From Flavivirga aquatica (GTDB lineage: Bacteria > Bacteroidota > Bacteroidia > Flavobacteriales > Flavobacteriaceae), in assembly GCF_001747085.1 (NCBI RefSeq), contig NZ_MDJD01000007.1, positions 731,549-795,548 on the forward strand: DNA of 64,000 bases, in the 5' to 3' direction. Both the position numbers and the translations under genes were made by a program. This document shows, piece after piece, positions 53,948-63,882 of the stretch; within the stretch, counting starts at the first letter, position 1, and every line of letters starts with the position of its first letter. The notes beneath the pieces are model-generated. The model was not told the DNA's origin. It saw nothing but the letters and a program-made list of their open reading frames with translations, and did not search any database.

Positions 53948-56305
53948 TTAAAATTTATATTTTACTCCAAAATGAAACGCTCTTGGATTGCCAATTGAAT
54001 AACTATTTTGACTACTAAATCTATTATAACTTGCTCTAGAAGAATACAGATCATCAAAAATATTTAAAGCATGTCCCCATACTTCAAAATGTTTAAACCT
54101 ATAAGACACTAATACATTAAAAATATTATGTCCTTTGTATGTAGCGGTACCAAATGTACCATCTTCATTATCTATTTGATTTTCGAAACTGGTATTATAT
54201 TTACCAACCAACTCATGAGTTACACTTAATAATAAATTTTTAATACCATTTGGTTTATATACAATTTTTGAAGTTCCTAGAAGTAGAGGTGCAGTTTCAC
54301 GATCTGTATCAGACAAATCAAATAATGTATTCCCAGATTTTGCAAAGAATTCTTCATATCTATGTTTTGCAAAGCTTCCATTATGGCTTATACTTAACTC
54401 TTCTATTGGTGTATATTTTATACCATACTCTATACCGTAAGATCTTGTTTTTCCTGCATTTGCATTAAAAAATTCGTCATTTTCATCTCTTAAAGTAATT
54501 AATGTATTATCTCCATCTAAAAGATAAAGTGCCACATCTGCTTTTAATTTATTTGAAATATTAAAATAAGATCCAACTTCAAAATTATTATAATTGCTCG
54601 GTTTTAAATCAAAAACATCTCCTCCAACACCTACTAAACTATTTCTGTATAATGATGATGTTTGCGGTGGCGTAAATCCATTAGAAAAATTAGCATAGAT
54701 TCCTAAATTATTAGAAAAATTATAATTGGCTCCTAACTTAGGGGATACATTAGTATAACTGTTTTTTGAGTCTTTTGGTCCACCCACAGAAGTTGCTAAA
54801 TTATTGTAATCATACTGAAAACCATCATAACGTAAAGCGGCTGTTAATTTTAAAGCATCAACTGGATTTATTTCATATTGAAAATATCCTGCATAGTTAA
54901 AAATATCAGCTTTGTAATTTAAAATAAAATCGCCTTCATTTAAAGTAAAATCTATATTTTGCCCTGTTTCTGTATTAACTATAACATCTATAGTTTCTGC
55001 TTGATAACGTTGTGGCGAAAAATCTGCTGTTGCTCCAATAATTAAGGAGGAGTTCGCAAAATCAAAATCAATCTTATGTTGAATCAACCCTACGTAACTT
55101 GTAAATCCGTTACTATTAATTTCGCCTGTACCAAAGCCTGTTAATTGACGAGTCATTCTATCTCTTCCTTGTCTTACTCGATACGACGGGTTTTGATCCA
55201 TATCATTTTTCCTAAAAACAAAACTGAATGCTGTTTTATTTTTATCATTCCAACGTTTATCAAATGTACTTCTATAACGAAATGCAAGCGCCACACGCTC
55301 TGTAAATGTTTGATCACTTTCGTAATTTCCTCCGGTATAATCAGATTCACTTAAAGATCCAGACATATCCGATCTATAATCTATAAGGTTGAAAGCATTT
55401 ATCCAATTAAGTGTTGGAAATATATGATTTACATTTTTAAAGGTTAAGGCAAATTTCTCATAATCACTATGTTGTATAGGCCCATCCTTTCGTTGTATAT
55501 ATTGTGCTCCTAAATAAAACCCAATGTTTTCTCCTGCATATTGAGAAACCTCTATATCATAACGTTTTATTCCCATATCGTTAATCTGAAAACCTATTCC
55601 TCCAGAAAAATCTCTTGTTGGGTTTTTAGTTAAAAAATTAAAACTTCCTCCAATTGCTTCACTTCCATATATACTAGATGCTGGTCCTTTTAAAACCTCT
55701 ACACGGCTAAAAGCAACATCGTTCATTTCTAACAATGCATTATGGTTAAACACAGCTGTAGGACGAATAGGTAAACCATCCTCAACATATAAAAACAAAG
55801 ATTTTGTTGATATTGGAGACCTCACCGACATCATATGTTGTTCATTACTTGCTGCCCTAGAGGTAGACATCATAACCCCTGGAACATCATTTACCAATTG
55901 GTCAATACCCAAAGCCTTAGTTTCTGCAATATCTTTAGCTGAAACCACAGAAATAGATGCTGGCACTTCTTTTCTTTGTTGAGTTTCTCTACTTGCAGAA
56001 ACAACCACTTCTTGTAAAACTTCGTCATTTTCAGTCAACTTAATAATAGTATTTAATTCTGAAAGTGTTTTTTCTACCGTTGTAAACCCTATAAATTTTA
56101 CAATAACTATTGCTTTATTTTGAAGTGAAATTTTAAAATTTCCATTACCATCTGAAATAACAGCATTATTAAGATTTGTTTTTGATTGAATTGTGGCTCC
56201 AATTAACGGTTGATTGTTCTCATTAATAATTTTACCAGAATATGTATTTTGTGCGTATGCAAATAAGCCTGCTAAACTAATAGCAAGCATTAATAATTGT
56301 TTCAT
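53948..56305 (-). CDS. TonB-dependent receptor
   Basis: A 785-residue outer-membrane protein with signal peptide (1-18, LFAYAQ), a carboxypeptidase-regulatory-like beta-sandwich domain (about 20-100, GKIINENNQPLIGATI), a TonB box-like region, plug domain (about 115-225, VLKGPASSIYGSEAIGG) and a C-terminal 22-strand barrel (about 235-785) ending in aromatic residue Phe (FHFGVKYKF). With PepSY and CNGKC neighbours, an iron/siderophore or copper cargo is more likely than sugar; no SusD gene is adjacent. Confidence 0.93.
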   Translation of the reverse strand: MKQLLMLAISLAGLFAYAQNTYSGKIINENNQPLIGATIQSKTNLNNAVISDGNGNFKISLQNKAIVIVKFIGFTTVEKTLSELNTIIKLTENDEVLQEVVVSASRETQQRKEVPASISVVSAKDIAETKALGIDQLVNDVPGVMMSTSRAASNEQHMMSVRSPISTKSLFLYVEDGLPIRPTAVFNHNALLEMNDVAFSRVEVLKGPASSIYGSEAIGGSFNFLTKNPTRDFSGGIGFQINDMGIKRYDIEVSQYAGENIGFYLGAQYIQRKDGPIQHSDYEKFALTFKNVNHIFPTLNWINAFNLIDYRSDMSGSLSESDYTGGNYESDQTFTERVALAFRYRSTFDKRWNDKNKTAFSFVFRKNDMDQNPSYRVRQGRDRMTRQLTGFGTGEINSNGFTSYVGLIQHKIDFDFANSSLIIGATADFSPQRYQAETIDVIVNTETGQNIDFTLNEGDFILNYKADIFNYAGYFQYEINPVDALKLTAALRYDGFQYDYNNLATSVGGPKDSKNSYTNVSPKLGANYNFSNNLGIYANFSNGFTPPQTSSLYRNSLVGVGGDVFDLKPSNYNNFEVGSYFNISNKLKADVALYLLDGDNTLITLRDENDEFFNANAGKTRSYGIEYGIKYTPIEELSISHNGSFAKHRYEEFFAKSGNTLFDLSDTDRETAPLLLGTSKIVYKPNGIKNLLLSVTHELVGKYNTSFENQIDNEDGTFGTATYKGHNIFNVLVSYRFKHFEVWGHALNIFDDLYSSRASYNRFSSQNSYSIGNPRAFHFGVKYKF

Positions 56306-56583
56306 TTGTTAATTTATTTTAGATCCAATACCTTTTAGGCCTACTAATAAGTAGCTAAATTGTTTTAAGGTGTTATAATCTATCTAATTATAAATGCCTT
56401 GTTTTAAATTCTGTAATAATGCTATTTAATATAATAACAGTATTATTAGACTTTAAAACAACATTATATCTAATGCTACATTTTATAATTAAATGGTATT
56501 ATTTGTAAAAATTTAATATAAATATTATAGCTAGCTATGCTTAGTTAAACTAAACAAGCTTACTTTTTAAACATAAAAATTTA

Positions 56584-56961
56584 TTAAACTTGAGGAGGAG
56601 GATCTAAACTGTCGTTAAAAACAGAACTAAATATATTATTATAATTCCAATTGTTTTTAGTAAAAATAAAAACTTCTTGAAAAAAAAACTCTAATTTGTA
56701 ACCTTGAAAATAAACAGGAACAAAAGCTTCAAAAAAAGAGCTTAAATATGAGGTTTCACCTGTTGTATCTGCCGTATTACTTCTTAATTGTGTAGCTAAA
56801 TGACATTTACCATTACACTGAAGTTCTGGCTTTTCTTTATTGACACAATAATTTTCAATAATATAGTCTATGTTTAACTCATAATAAGCAACATACCCAA
56901 TATTATACAAAGGTCTAATTATGAGAGATAATAATAAAATATATGAGAAAACAGTTTTCAA
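56584..56961 (-). CDS. CNGKC-motif membrane-anchored small protein
   Basis: The 125-residue protein has an N-terminal hydrophobic segment (about 5-30) and YCVNKEKPELQCNGKCHLA (about residues 38-56). The three Cys plus His recall small flavobacterial proteins found beside TonB receptors and thought to bind metal. The C-terminal half is aromatic (VYFQGYKLEFFFQEVF). It starts the minus-strand group followed, after a 278-base gap, by the TonB receptor and PepSY gene. Metal binding is an inference from the Cys/His pattern. Confidence 0.65.
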   Translation of the reverse strand: MKTVFSYILLLSLIIRPLYNIGYVAYYELNIDYIIENYCVNKEKPELQCNGKCHLATQLRSNTADTTGETSYLSSFFEAFVPVYFQGYKLEFFFQEVFIFTKNNWNYNNIFSSVFNDSLDPPPQV

Positions 56962-57095
56962 TGAAATAACTTTTTCTTTTAACTAGCAAAATTAAAGTAA
57001 AAATTTTTAAAACAAATGCCATTACGCACATTTATTCTTAATATATTCTTAACCTTTTCAAGGGTTAGCCATAGATTTCTTAATTTTACATCCAT

Positions 57096-57956
57096 ATGAA
57101 TTTATATCCCATAAACGCCGGTAATTTTAAACTTGACGGAGGCGCCATGTTTGGTGTCGTTCCAAAATCATTATGGCAACGAACAAATCCAGCAGATGCC
57201 AATAATATGATTGATATTGCTGCACGCTGTTTACTTATTGAAGATGGAAACCGCTTAATACTTGTAGATACTGGAATGGGTAATAAACAATCAGATCGTT
57301 TTTTTGGTTACTACCACCCTTGGGGAGATGACACTTTAGAAAAATCTTTAAAAACATATGGGTTTCATCCCAATGATATTACTGATGTCTTTATAACGCA
57401 CTTACATTTTGATCATTCTGGTGGGTGCATTCAATGGAATAAAGACAAAACTGGTTACGAGCCTACTTTTAAAAACGCTAATTTTTGGAGTAATAAAGAC
57501 CATTGGTTCTGGGCAACACAACCAAATAAAAGAGAAAAAGCTTCATTTCTAAAAGAAAATATTTTACCTATAGAAGAAAGTGGACAATTAAAATTTACAT
57601 CGCTTCCAAATAACGATATCCTTAAAAACACGGAACTTGGTTTTGATATTTTCTTTGCAAACGGCCATACAGATAAGCAAATGATTCCTATGATAAATTA
57701 TAAAGGCAAAACCATTGCTTTTATGGCAGATTTATTACCAACTGTTGGTCATTTACCTATTCCTTACGTTATGGGTTATGATACCAGACCTTTATTAACA
57801 CTTGATGAAAAAGAACTATTTCTTAATATGGCAGCAGAAAACAATTACTATTTGTTTTTAGAACATGATGCTCATAATGAAATTATCACTGTACAAAAAA
57901 CAGAAAAAGGTGTCAGGCTAAAAAACATACATACAACACAAGATATATTCAATTAA
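57096..57956 (+). CDS. MBL-fold metallo-hydrolase
   Basis: The 286-residue metallo-beta-lactamase-fold hydrolase shows the zinc motif THLHFDHSGG (HxHxDH near residue 107), NGHTDKQ with another metal His, FMADLLP (metal Asp) and EHDAHNE. No signal peptide; likely cytoplasmic. The family includes lactonases, thioester hydrolases and others, so the substrate is unknown. The subtilase gene follows after 32 bases. Confidence 0.88.
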   Translation: MNLYPINAGNFKLDGGAMFGVVPKSLWQRTNPADANNMIDIAARCLLIEDGNRLILVDTGMGNKQSDRFFGYYHPWGDDTLEKSLKTYGFHPNDITDVFITHLHFDHSGGCIQWNKDKTGYEPTFKNANFWSNKDHWFWATQPNKREKASFLKENILPIEESGQLKFTSLPNNDILKNTELGFDIFFANGHTDKQMIPMINYKGKTIAFMADLLPTVGHLPIPYVMGYDTRPLLTLDEKELFLNMAAENNYYLFLEHDAHNEIITVQKTEKGVRLKNIHTTQDIFN

Positions 57957-57988
57957 TAATTAGTAAGACTAACTCAAAAAAATAGTAC

Positions 57989-59596
57989 ATGAGAACAATT
58001 AAAACACTAGCAACATCTGCTTTTTTAGCTTCCCTTATTTATAGCTGTGGAAGTACTGCGGAAATTTTATCAACTCCAGTTGAAAATATAGATACAACCC
58101 CTTTAAAAGTTTCTGAATTAACTAAAGCAGAAAAACACAATTGGGGACACTTAGACTTAATAAAAGATACCATTCCTGGTATGAGTGTTGACAAAGCTTA
58201 CGCTGAAATAATTAAAAACAAAAAGGGTAAAAAAGTTATCGTTGCTGTTATTGATTCTGGTATTGATGTTGATCATGAAGATTTAAATGACATTGTTTGG
58301 ATCAATAAGAAAGAAATTCCTAACAATGGAAAAGATGATGATAAAAACGGTTATGTTGATGATATATACGGTTGGAATTTTTTAGGAGATGGTTATGATG
58401 AACAATTAGAATTTGTTAGAATTTTAGCTAGCGGTGATACAAGTAACCCAGATTATAGCAGAGCTCAAAGTGAATATGATGCAGAATATCAAAAATGGGT
58501 AGACAGAAAAACACGATATGAACAAATATATCAGCAAATATTAGGTGCAGATGAAGTATTAGCAAAACATTTAGGAAAAAAAGATTATACAAAAGAAGAT
58601 GTAAATGCTATTAAAACAGAAGACTCAAATGTTAAAAAAGCTGTACAGGTTGCAAAAGGAATGTATGGCTATGGTTTAGAGTCTATCGCAGAAGCTAAAA
58701 AAGAAATTGGAGATGGTCTAGAAAGTATTAACGACCGTTTAAACTTCAACCTTAATAAAACTTTTAAAGGACGTGTTAATGGCGACAATCCAAATGATAA
58801 ATCAACAAAATTTTATGGTAATGGTAACGTAAAACCTGTAAAGAAAAGTGAAAGTCATGGTACACACGTTGCTGGTATTATTGCTGCAGAACGTAACAAC
58901 GGTAAAGGCGCAAACGGTGTAGCTAATAATGTTGAAATTATGAGTTTAAGAGCTGTACCAAATGGAGATGAGTATGATAAAGATATTGCTTTAGCTATTA
59001 GATATGCAGTAGATAATGGTGCATTAGTTATAAATGGAAGTTTTGGTAAAGGTTATTCTGTACATAGTGACTGGGTACGTGACGCTATTGCTTATGCAGG
59101 AAAAAAAGACGTCATTTTTGTTCATGCTGCAGGAAACGATAGTCAAGATGTAGATACTAATCCTAATTTTCCAGATGATAATATAAATGGTGTTGAAATT
59201 ACAGACACCTACATAAGAGTTGGTGCTTTAGCTCCAAAATATGGTTCGGGAATAATAGCTGGGTTTTCTAACTATGGTAAGAAAAATGTAGATGTATTTG
59301 CTCCTGGAGCACAGATATATTCAACAACACCAGAAAACGAATATGGTACTAAAGGAGGAACATCGATGGCTGCACCTGCTGTTGCTGGTGTTGCTGCCTT
59401 AATTCGTTCTTACTATCCTAAATTAAGTGCTGCCCAAGTAAAACGAATAATTATGGATTCTGGGTTGGCTGTAAAAACAAAAGTTATTGTTGGTGGAAAC
59501 ACAAATGATGTAAGACCTTTTGCAGATTTAACTAAATCAGCAAAAATGGTTAATGCTTATAATGCTTTAATTATGGCAGCTCAAATGTCTAAATAA
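57989..59596 (+). CDS. Subtilisin-like serine protease (S8), lipoprotein
   Basis: The 535-residue protein has a lipoprotein signal (SLIYSC, Cys20), a pre-region and the S8 catalytic domain: Asp in AVIDSGIDVDHEDL, a ~160-residue insert before the His in ESHGTHVAGIIAAE, oxyanion Asn in HAAGNDSQ and Ser in GGTSMAAPAVAGV. All triad residues are present, so it should be an active periplasmic or surface-tethered protease. The insert (about 145-285, Lys/Glu/Tyr-rich) is longer than usual. Confidence 0.94.
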   Translation: MRTIKTLATSAFLASLIYSCGSTAEILSTPVENIDTTPLKVSELTKAEKHNWGHLDLIKDTIPGMSVDKAYAEIIKNKKGKKVIVAVIDSGIDVDHEDLNDIVWINKKEIPNNGKDDDKNGYVDDIYGWNFLGDGYDEQLEFVRILASGDTSNPDYSRAQSEYDAEYQKWVDRKTRYEQIYQQILGADEVLAKHLGKKDYTKEDVNAIKTEDSNVKKAVQVAKGMYGYGLESIAEAKKEIGDGLESINDRLNFNLNKTFKGRVNGDNPNDKSTKFYGNGNVKPVKKSESHGTHVAGIIAAERNNGKGANGVANNVEIMSLRAVPNGDEYDKDIALAIRYAVDNGALVINGSFGKGYSVHSDWVRDAIAYAGKKDVIFVHAAGNDSQDVDTNPNFPDDNINGVEITDTYIRVGALAPKYGSGIIAGFSNYGKKNVDVFAPGAQIYSTTPENEYGTKGGTSMAAPAVAGVAALIRSYYPKLSAAQVKRIIMDSGLAVKTKVIVGGNTNDVRPFADLTKSAKMVNAYNALIMAAQMSK

Positions 59597-59612
59597 TATT
59601 TTATAAATTCAT

Positions 59613-59661
59613 TGAGGCTATTTGAAGTGACATTTTCATCATTATTAAATAGCCTCATTTT
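59613..59661 (+). terminator. Terminator after subtilase
   Basis: 11-bp stem TGAGGCTATTT / AAATAGCCTCA over a 23-nt loop, followed by TTTTAATTTT. The next gene has its ATG 15 bases further. Confidence 0.7.
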
Positions 59662-59675
59662 AATTTTAAAGCTAT

Positions 59676-61520
59676 ATGAAACGCTTCTTTATTTCTATTT
59701 TTTGTGCCTCTGTATTGTTATCTTGTAACAGTACAAAAGTACCTGTTGTTAACACTGTACAGTTACCAATAACAACTTCTATATCTTCTAAATCTACATA
59801 TTGGCAACAACATGTAGACTACAAAATGACTATTGACATGGATGTAAATACATATCAATATAAAGGAACACAAAAATTAGTGTACACTAATAACTCTCCA
59901 GATGTTTTAAATCGAGTATATTATCATTTATATTTTAATGCCTTTCAACCTGGAAGTGAAATGGATGTTCGTTCTCGTACTATAGCAGATCCAGACAAAA
60001 GGGTAGGTGATAGAATAAGTAAATTAAAACCTAATGAAATAGGTTACATTAAAGTCAATTCTTTAAAACAAAATGGAACAACTTTAAAGCACGAAACGGT
60101 AGGTACCGTTTTAGAGGTTGATTTAGCAAAACCAATACAACCTGGTGAAAGCGTAACATTCGATATGGTTTTCGATGCACAAGTACCAGTACAAATTCGT
60201 CGTTCTGGACGAAATAATAAAGAAGGTGTTGCTTTATCTATGACACAATGGTATCCTAAACTAGCAGAATATGATTTTGAAGGTTGGCATGCAGATCCAT
60301 ATATTGGACGCGAATTTCATGGTGTTTGGGGAAATTTTAATGTCAAACTAACTATTGATAAAAATTATGTAGTAGGAGGTTCTGGATACCTTCAAAACCC
60401 AAATGATGTTGGTCATGGTTATGAAACAACATCTATTAATACATCTAATAGCAACAAACTTACATGGCACTTTGTAGCACCTAATGTTCATGATTTTACA
60501 TGGGCTGCAGACCCAGATTATATCCATGATACAAGACAAGTCCCTAACGGACCACTTTTACATTTTTTCTATAAAAACACTTTAGACAATAAGAAAAAAG
60601 AAAACTGGAAAAAACTACAACCTAAAGCTGTTGCTCTTATAGAATATTATTCTAAAAACATTGGCAAGTACCCTTATAAACAATATTCGGTTATTCAAGG
60701 AGGTGATGGAGGTATGGAGTATGCTATGTGTACATTAATTACAGGTAACAGAAGTTATGGTAGTTTAGTAGGTGTTACAGCACATGAAATGGCACATACT
60801 TGGTTTCAATTTTTATTAGCTACAAACGAGGCTAAACATGAGTGGATGGATGAAGGCTCTACTAGTTATATTAGTGATTTAGCAATGAATGACATCATGA
60901 AAGAGGGCAAAGAAAACCCTACAGAAAAAGCTTATAATAGTTATATTTATTTAGCTAAATCGGGAAAAGAACAATCACTTACTACACACGCTGATAGGTA
61001 TCGTTTTAATCAAGCCTATGGTATTTCTGCATATAACAAAGGTGAAGTGTTTATGGCTCAATTAGGTTATGTTATTGGTGAAGACAATTTAAAACAAACT
61101 ATTAAAAAATATTTTAACGATTTTTCTTTTAAACACCCAACACCTAACGATATTATACGTACTGCCGAAAAAGTATCTGGATTAGAATTAGATTGGTATC
61201 TTACGGATTTTGCGCAAACTACAAATACTATTGATTACAGCGTTAAAGCCATAAAAGGAAACTCTGTAACATTAGAGCGTATAGGCTTAATGCCTATGCC
61301 TTTGGATATTACAATTACTTATACCGATGGAGAAACAGAAGATTTCTATATTCCTTTACAAATGATGCGTGGAGAAAAACCAACTTCTGCAACTATAAAA
61401 CCAGACTGGGCTTGGGCATACCCAACTTATACTTTTAATGTAAAAAAAGATGTAGAGTCTATTCAAATTGATCCAAAAAAATTGATGGCAGATATTAATA
61501 AAGAAAATAATAAAAAATAA
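59676..61520 (+). CDS. M1-family metallopeptidase, lipoprotein
   Basis: A 614-residue aminopeptidase-N-like enzyme with lipoprotein signal (VLLSCNST, Cys16), N-terminal beta domain (about 45-270), and zinc motif VTAHEMAHTWFQF with the third ligand Glu in NEAKHEWMDEGSTSYI. The substrate motif GGMEYA (GxMEN type) precedes it. It probably trims peptides in the periplasm, in keeping with the neighbouring subtilase. A perfect terminator follows. Confidence 0.94.
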   Translation: MKRFFISIFCASVLLSCNSTKVPVVNTVQLPITTSISSKSTYWQQHVDYKMTIDMDVNTYQYKGTQKLVYTNNSPDVLNRVYYHLYFNAFQPGSEMDVRSRTIADPDKRVGDRISKLKPNEIGYIKVNSLKQNGTTLKHETVGTVLEVDLAKPIQPGESVTFDMVFDAQVPVQIRRSGRNNKEGVALSMTQWYPKLAEYDFEGWHADPYIGREFHGVWGNFNVKLTIDKNYVVGGSGYLQNPNDVGHGYETTSINTSNSNKLTWHFVAPNVHDFTWAADPDYIHDTRQVPNGPLLHFFYKNTLDNKKKENWKKLQPKAVALIEYYSKNIGKYPYKQYSVIQGGDGGMEYAMCTLITGNRSYGSLVGVTAHEMAHTWFQFLLATNEAKHEWMDEGSTSYISDLAMNDIMKEGKENPTEKAYNSYIYLAKSGKEQSLTTHADRYRFNQAYGISAYNKGEVFMAQLGYVIGEDNLKQTIKKYFNDFSFKHPTPNDIIRTAEKVSGLELDWYLTDFAQTTNTIDYSVKAIKGNSVTLERIGLMPMPLDITITYTDGETEDFYIPLQMMRGEKPTSATIKPDWAWAYPTYTFNVKKDVESIQIDPKKLMADINKENNKK

Positions 61521-61570
61521 CGTAAAAGAGTCTTTCTTGAAAAGGTTGATAAATTTTTAAAAATTAATTT

Positions 61571-61602
61571 AAACCTGTGAAGTTAGCTTCACAGGTTTTT
61601 TA
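61571..61602 (+). terminator. Terminator after M1 peptidase
   Basis: 12-bp stem AAACCTGTGAAG / CTTCACAGGTTT with a TTAG loop and T tail. Confidence 0.9.
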
Positions 61603-61686
61603 ATTTATTGATGTTAGGTATATTATAGTATTATCTTTAATAAAATTACCCTAACTTTAACAATTAATTTTTTATATATCAAAATA

Positions 61687-63081
61687 ATGCATAAACTCTT
61701 ATTGATTGCCCTCTTAATTTCTTTTTCTTCTTGTATAAGTAATGCTCAACAACCTAATATTATCTTCATTATGGTTGATGATTTACGACCAGAATTAGGT
61801 TGCTATGGAAATACACAAATTAAATCGCCTAACATAGATAAATTAGCTTTAGAAGCAACTTTATTTAATAACGCATATTGTAACATTCCTGTTTGTGGTG
61901 CCTCAAGAGCAAGTTTATTAACAGGAATTTTGCCAACGAAAACACGTTTTGTTCAATATAACTCAACAGCATCTAAAGATGTTCCTAATGCTAAAACATT
62001 ACCTCAAGTTTTTAAAGAGTCTGGGTATAATACATATTCTGTTGGAAAAATTTTTCATGATAATAATGATACTAATACACAAAGTTGGAGTGAACCTGCA
62101 TGGAGATACCAAGGTGAAGACTATAATTCTATGTTATCTCAAGACCCTACTTCACTTGAAAAAATGAGTAAAAAAAATAGAGGAAGAATATATGAAATGC
62201 CAGAAGTTGATGATTACAAATACAACGATGGACAAACTGCTTTAAAAACTATAGAACTTCTTAAAAATCATAAAAAAGGAGACAAACCTTTTTTTATTGC
62301 TTGTGGTTTTATACGTCCTCATTTGCCTTTTTATGCACCTAAAAAGTATTGGGATTTATATAATCGTGATTCTATTACATTAGCCAAAAACAGATACAAA
62401 CCCATCAACGCACCTTTAAGTCTTCATGGAAGTGGGGAATTTAGAAATTACCACCTTGATGATTTAAAAATAAAATCTGATGCTTTTCGTAAAATGATGA
62501 AACATGGGTATTATGCTAGTGTAAGTTATACCGATAAATTAATTGGAGATGTTTTAAACGAGATAAAATCACTAGAATTAGAAGAAAACACAATTATAAT
62601 ATTATGGGGTGACCATGGCTGGCAATTAGGAGAACATGATTATTGGGGAAAACATAATACCATGCATGTATCTCTTAGAGTACCATTAATTATTAAAGTA
62701 CCTAGCCAAAGCAAAGCCTTAAAAAGCAAAGCCATTATTGAAACTACAGATATATTTCCAACTTTATGTGATCTTGCAGGTATAAACCCGCCAAAAAATC
62801 AATTACATGGAAAAAGTTTCACAAAACTGCTAAATAAACCAAATGCTAAATTCCGAAAATACGCCTATAGTAGGTTTTTAGCTGGTGATGCCATAGTTAC
62901 AGATCGTTATGCATATACTCACTATACTGGTAAAAAAGATGAAATTATGCTTTATGATCATGAAAATGATTTAGAAGAAAACGAAAATGTTGCTATGAAA
63001 CCAGAATATAAACATGTTATTGAAGAAATGGAAGGGTTCTTACAAAGCTCAAAAAAACGTGCTTTAAATATGCATAAATGA
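61687..63081 (+). CDS. Sulfatase (iduronate-2-sulfatase-like, S1 family)
   Basis: A 464-residue secreted sulfatase. Signal peptide or lipobox-like N-terminus (SFSSCIS), metal ligands in FIMVDDLRPELGCYGN, and the formylglycine motif CGASRASLLTG with Cys70 to be converted by a sulfatase-modifying enzyme. Further residues are IRPHLPFYAP, ILWGDHGWQLGEHDYWGKH (metal Asp-His) and ETTDIFPTL. It likely removes sulfate from algal or glycosaminoglycan-like polysaccharides. It precedes decayed glycan genes. Confidence 0.94.
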   Translation: MHKLLLIALLISFSSCISNAQQPNIIFIMVDDLRPELGCYGNTQIKSPNIDKLALEATLFNNAYCNIPVCGASRASLLTGILPTKTRFVQYNSTASKDVPNAKTLPQVFKESGYNTYSVGKIFHDNNDTNTQSWSEPAWRYQGEDYNSMLSQDPTSLEKMSKKNRGRIYEMPEVDDYKYNDGQTALKTIELLKNHKKGDKPFFIACGFIRPHLPFYAPKKYWDLYNRDSITLAKNRYKPINAPLSLHGSGEFRNYHLDDLKIKSDAFRKMMKHGYYASVSYTDKLIGDVLNEIKSLELEENTIIILWGDHGWQLGEHDYWGKHNTMHVSLRVPLIIKVPSQSKALKSKAIIETTDIFPTLCDLAGINPPKNQLHGKSFTKLLNKPNAKFRKYAYSRFLAGDAIVTDRYAYTHYTGKKDEIMLYDHENDLEENENVAMKPEYKHVIEEMEGFLQSSKKRALNMHK

Positions 63082-63123
63082 TAATAGTATTCTTAAAATA
63101 TAGTTGATGTTTTTTAACTAATT

Positions 63124-63154
63124 AAACCTGTAAATTAATTTTACAGGTTTTTTT
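63124..63154 (+). terminator. Terminator after sulfatase
   Basis: 11-bp stem AAACCTGTAAA / TTTACAGGTTT and a T tail. It resembles, in sequence, the terminator after the M1 gene (shared AAACCTGT core), a likely duplicated or convergent terminator form. Confidence 0.88.
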
Positions 63155-63163
63155 ATAATGAAC

Positions 63164-63322
63164 TCATCTTAACTTTTTGTTTTTAATCGAAAATGAATCA
63201 AAATTTGTCCAGATAAAGTTATTTTTAAAAGGCATAGTATCGCTACAAATGAGAAAATAACCTTTTCCTTCTTTATAATTCTTATTAATTATTTGGTCAA
63301 CTTTTAAATAATCCAACAGGTT
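63164..63322 (-). pseudogene. C-terminal fragment of an unrecognised secreted enzyme
   Basis: A 52-codon minus-strand frame ends in TGA and starts only at an in-frame stop. It reads EGKGYFLICSDTMPFKNN and FIWTNFDSFSIKNKK, an aromatic/polar beta-sheet ending seen in C-terminal domains of sugar-active proteins. The upstream part of the gene is missing. The family could not be named with confidence. The remaining stretch to 63499 is AT-rich without another gene. Confidence 0.4.
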
Positions 63323-63499
63323 TTATATCATCTGGTTTTCAAAAAATAATTAAAATTCTCTCATAATAAATCTTTTTGCCTTACAGATAACAGAATACAA
63401 AATAATTGTATTTTAAAAAAATGTGTGTAATACTCACAAACCCTAAACCAAGTAAAAAACTTTGGAAAAGCAATCTCCACTAATTAAACATACAAACCA

Positions 63500-63880
63500 A
63501 TGAAATACTTCTCTTTTTTTTATTACTTATTACCTTTTCTAGTAGTGCTAAAAACATTAATCTATACAATACATATTAAAAATGAGACCAAATCTGTAGC
63601 TATAGCTTATGCTCAAAAAGCGTTACAACAAGATTTCAATCTTAAATTTGGAACGACACAATCATCAAAGATACCCATCGATATCATTTTTAAATTAGAT
63701 GAAAATTGGAGTGAATTTGATAAGTATAAAATTGAAATTATTAGTAATAAAATAACTTTTACAGGATCTGATGAATTAAGCTTGATTCATACCATATATA
63801 CATTTTCAGAAGATTATTTAGAGATAGACCCCTTTATATATTTTACAGATATTGTTCCAAAACAATCCTGTCCTAAATAA
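63500..63880 (+). pseudogene. N-terminal fragment of a GH115-like enzyme
   Basis: 126 residues: hydrophobic N-terminus, then VAIAYAQKALQQDFNLKFG and a Rossmann-like segment ending FTGSDELSLIHTIYTFSEDY and IDPFIYFTDIVPKQ. This follows the N-terminal domain of GH115 xylan alpha-glucuronidases (the '...GSDKRGTIYGIYELSEQ...PWYWWADVPVK' region). The frame stops about 800 codons short of a full-length enzyme, so the gene is truncated. The assignment is by motif order only. Confidence 0.55.
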
Positions 63881-63882
63881 AT

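Noticed and set aside
56414..56448. TAATAATGC/GTATTATTA inverted repeat upstream of the TonB receptor as a Fur box
   Set aside because: Pairing is A/T only with a wobble and long loop; not close enough to any metal-regulator consensus to call.
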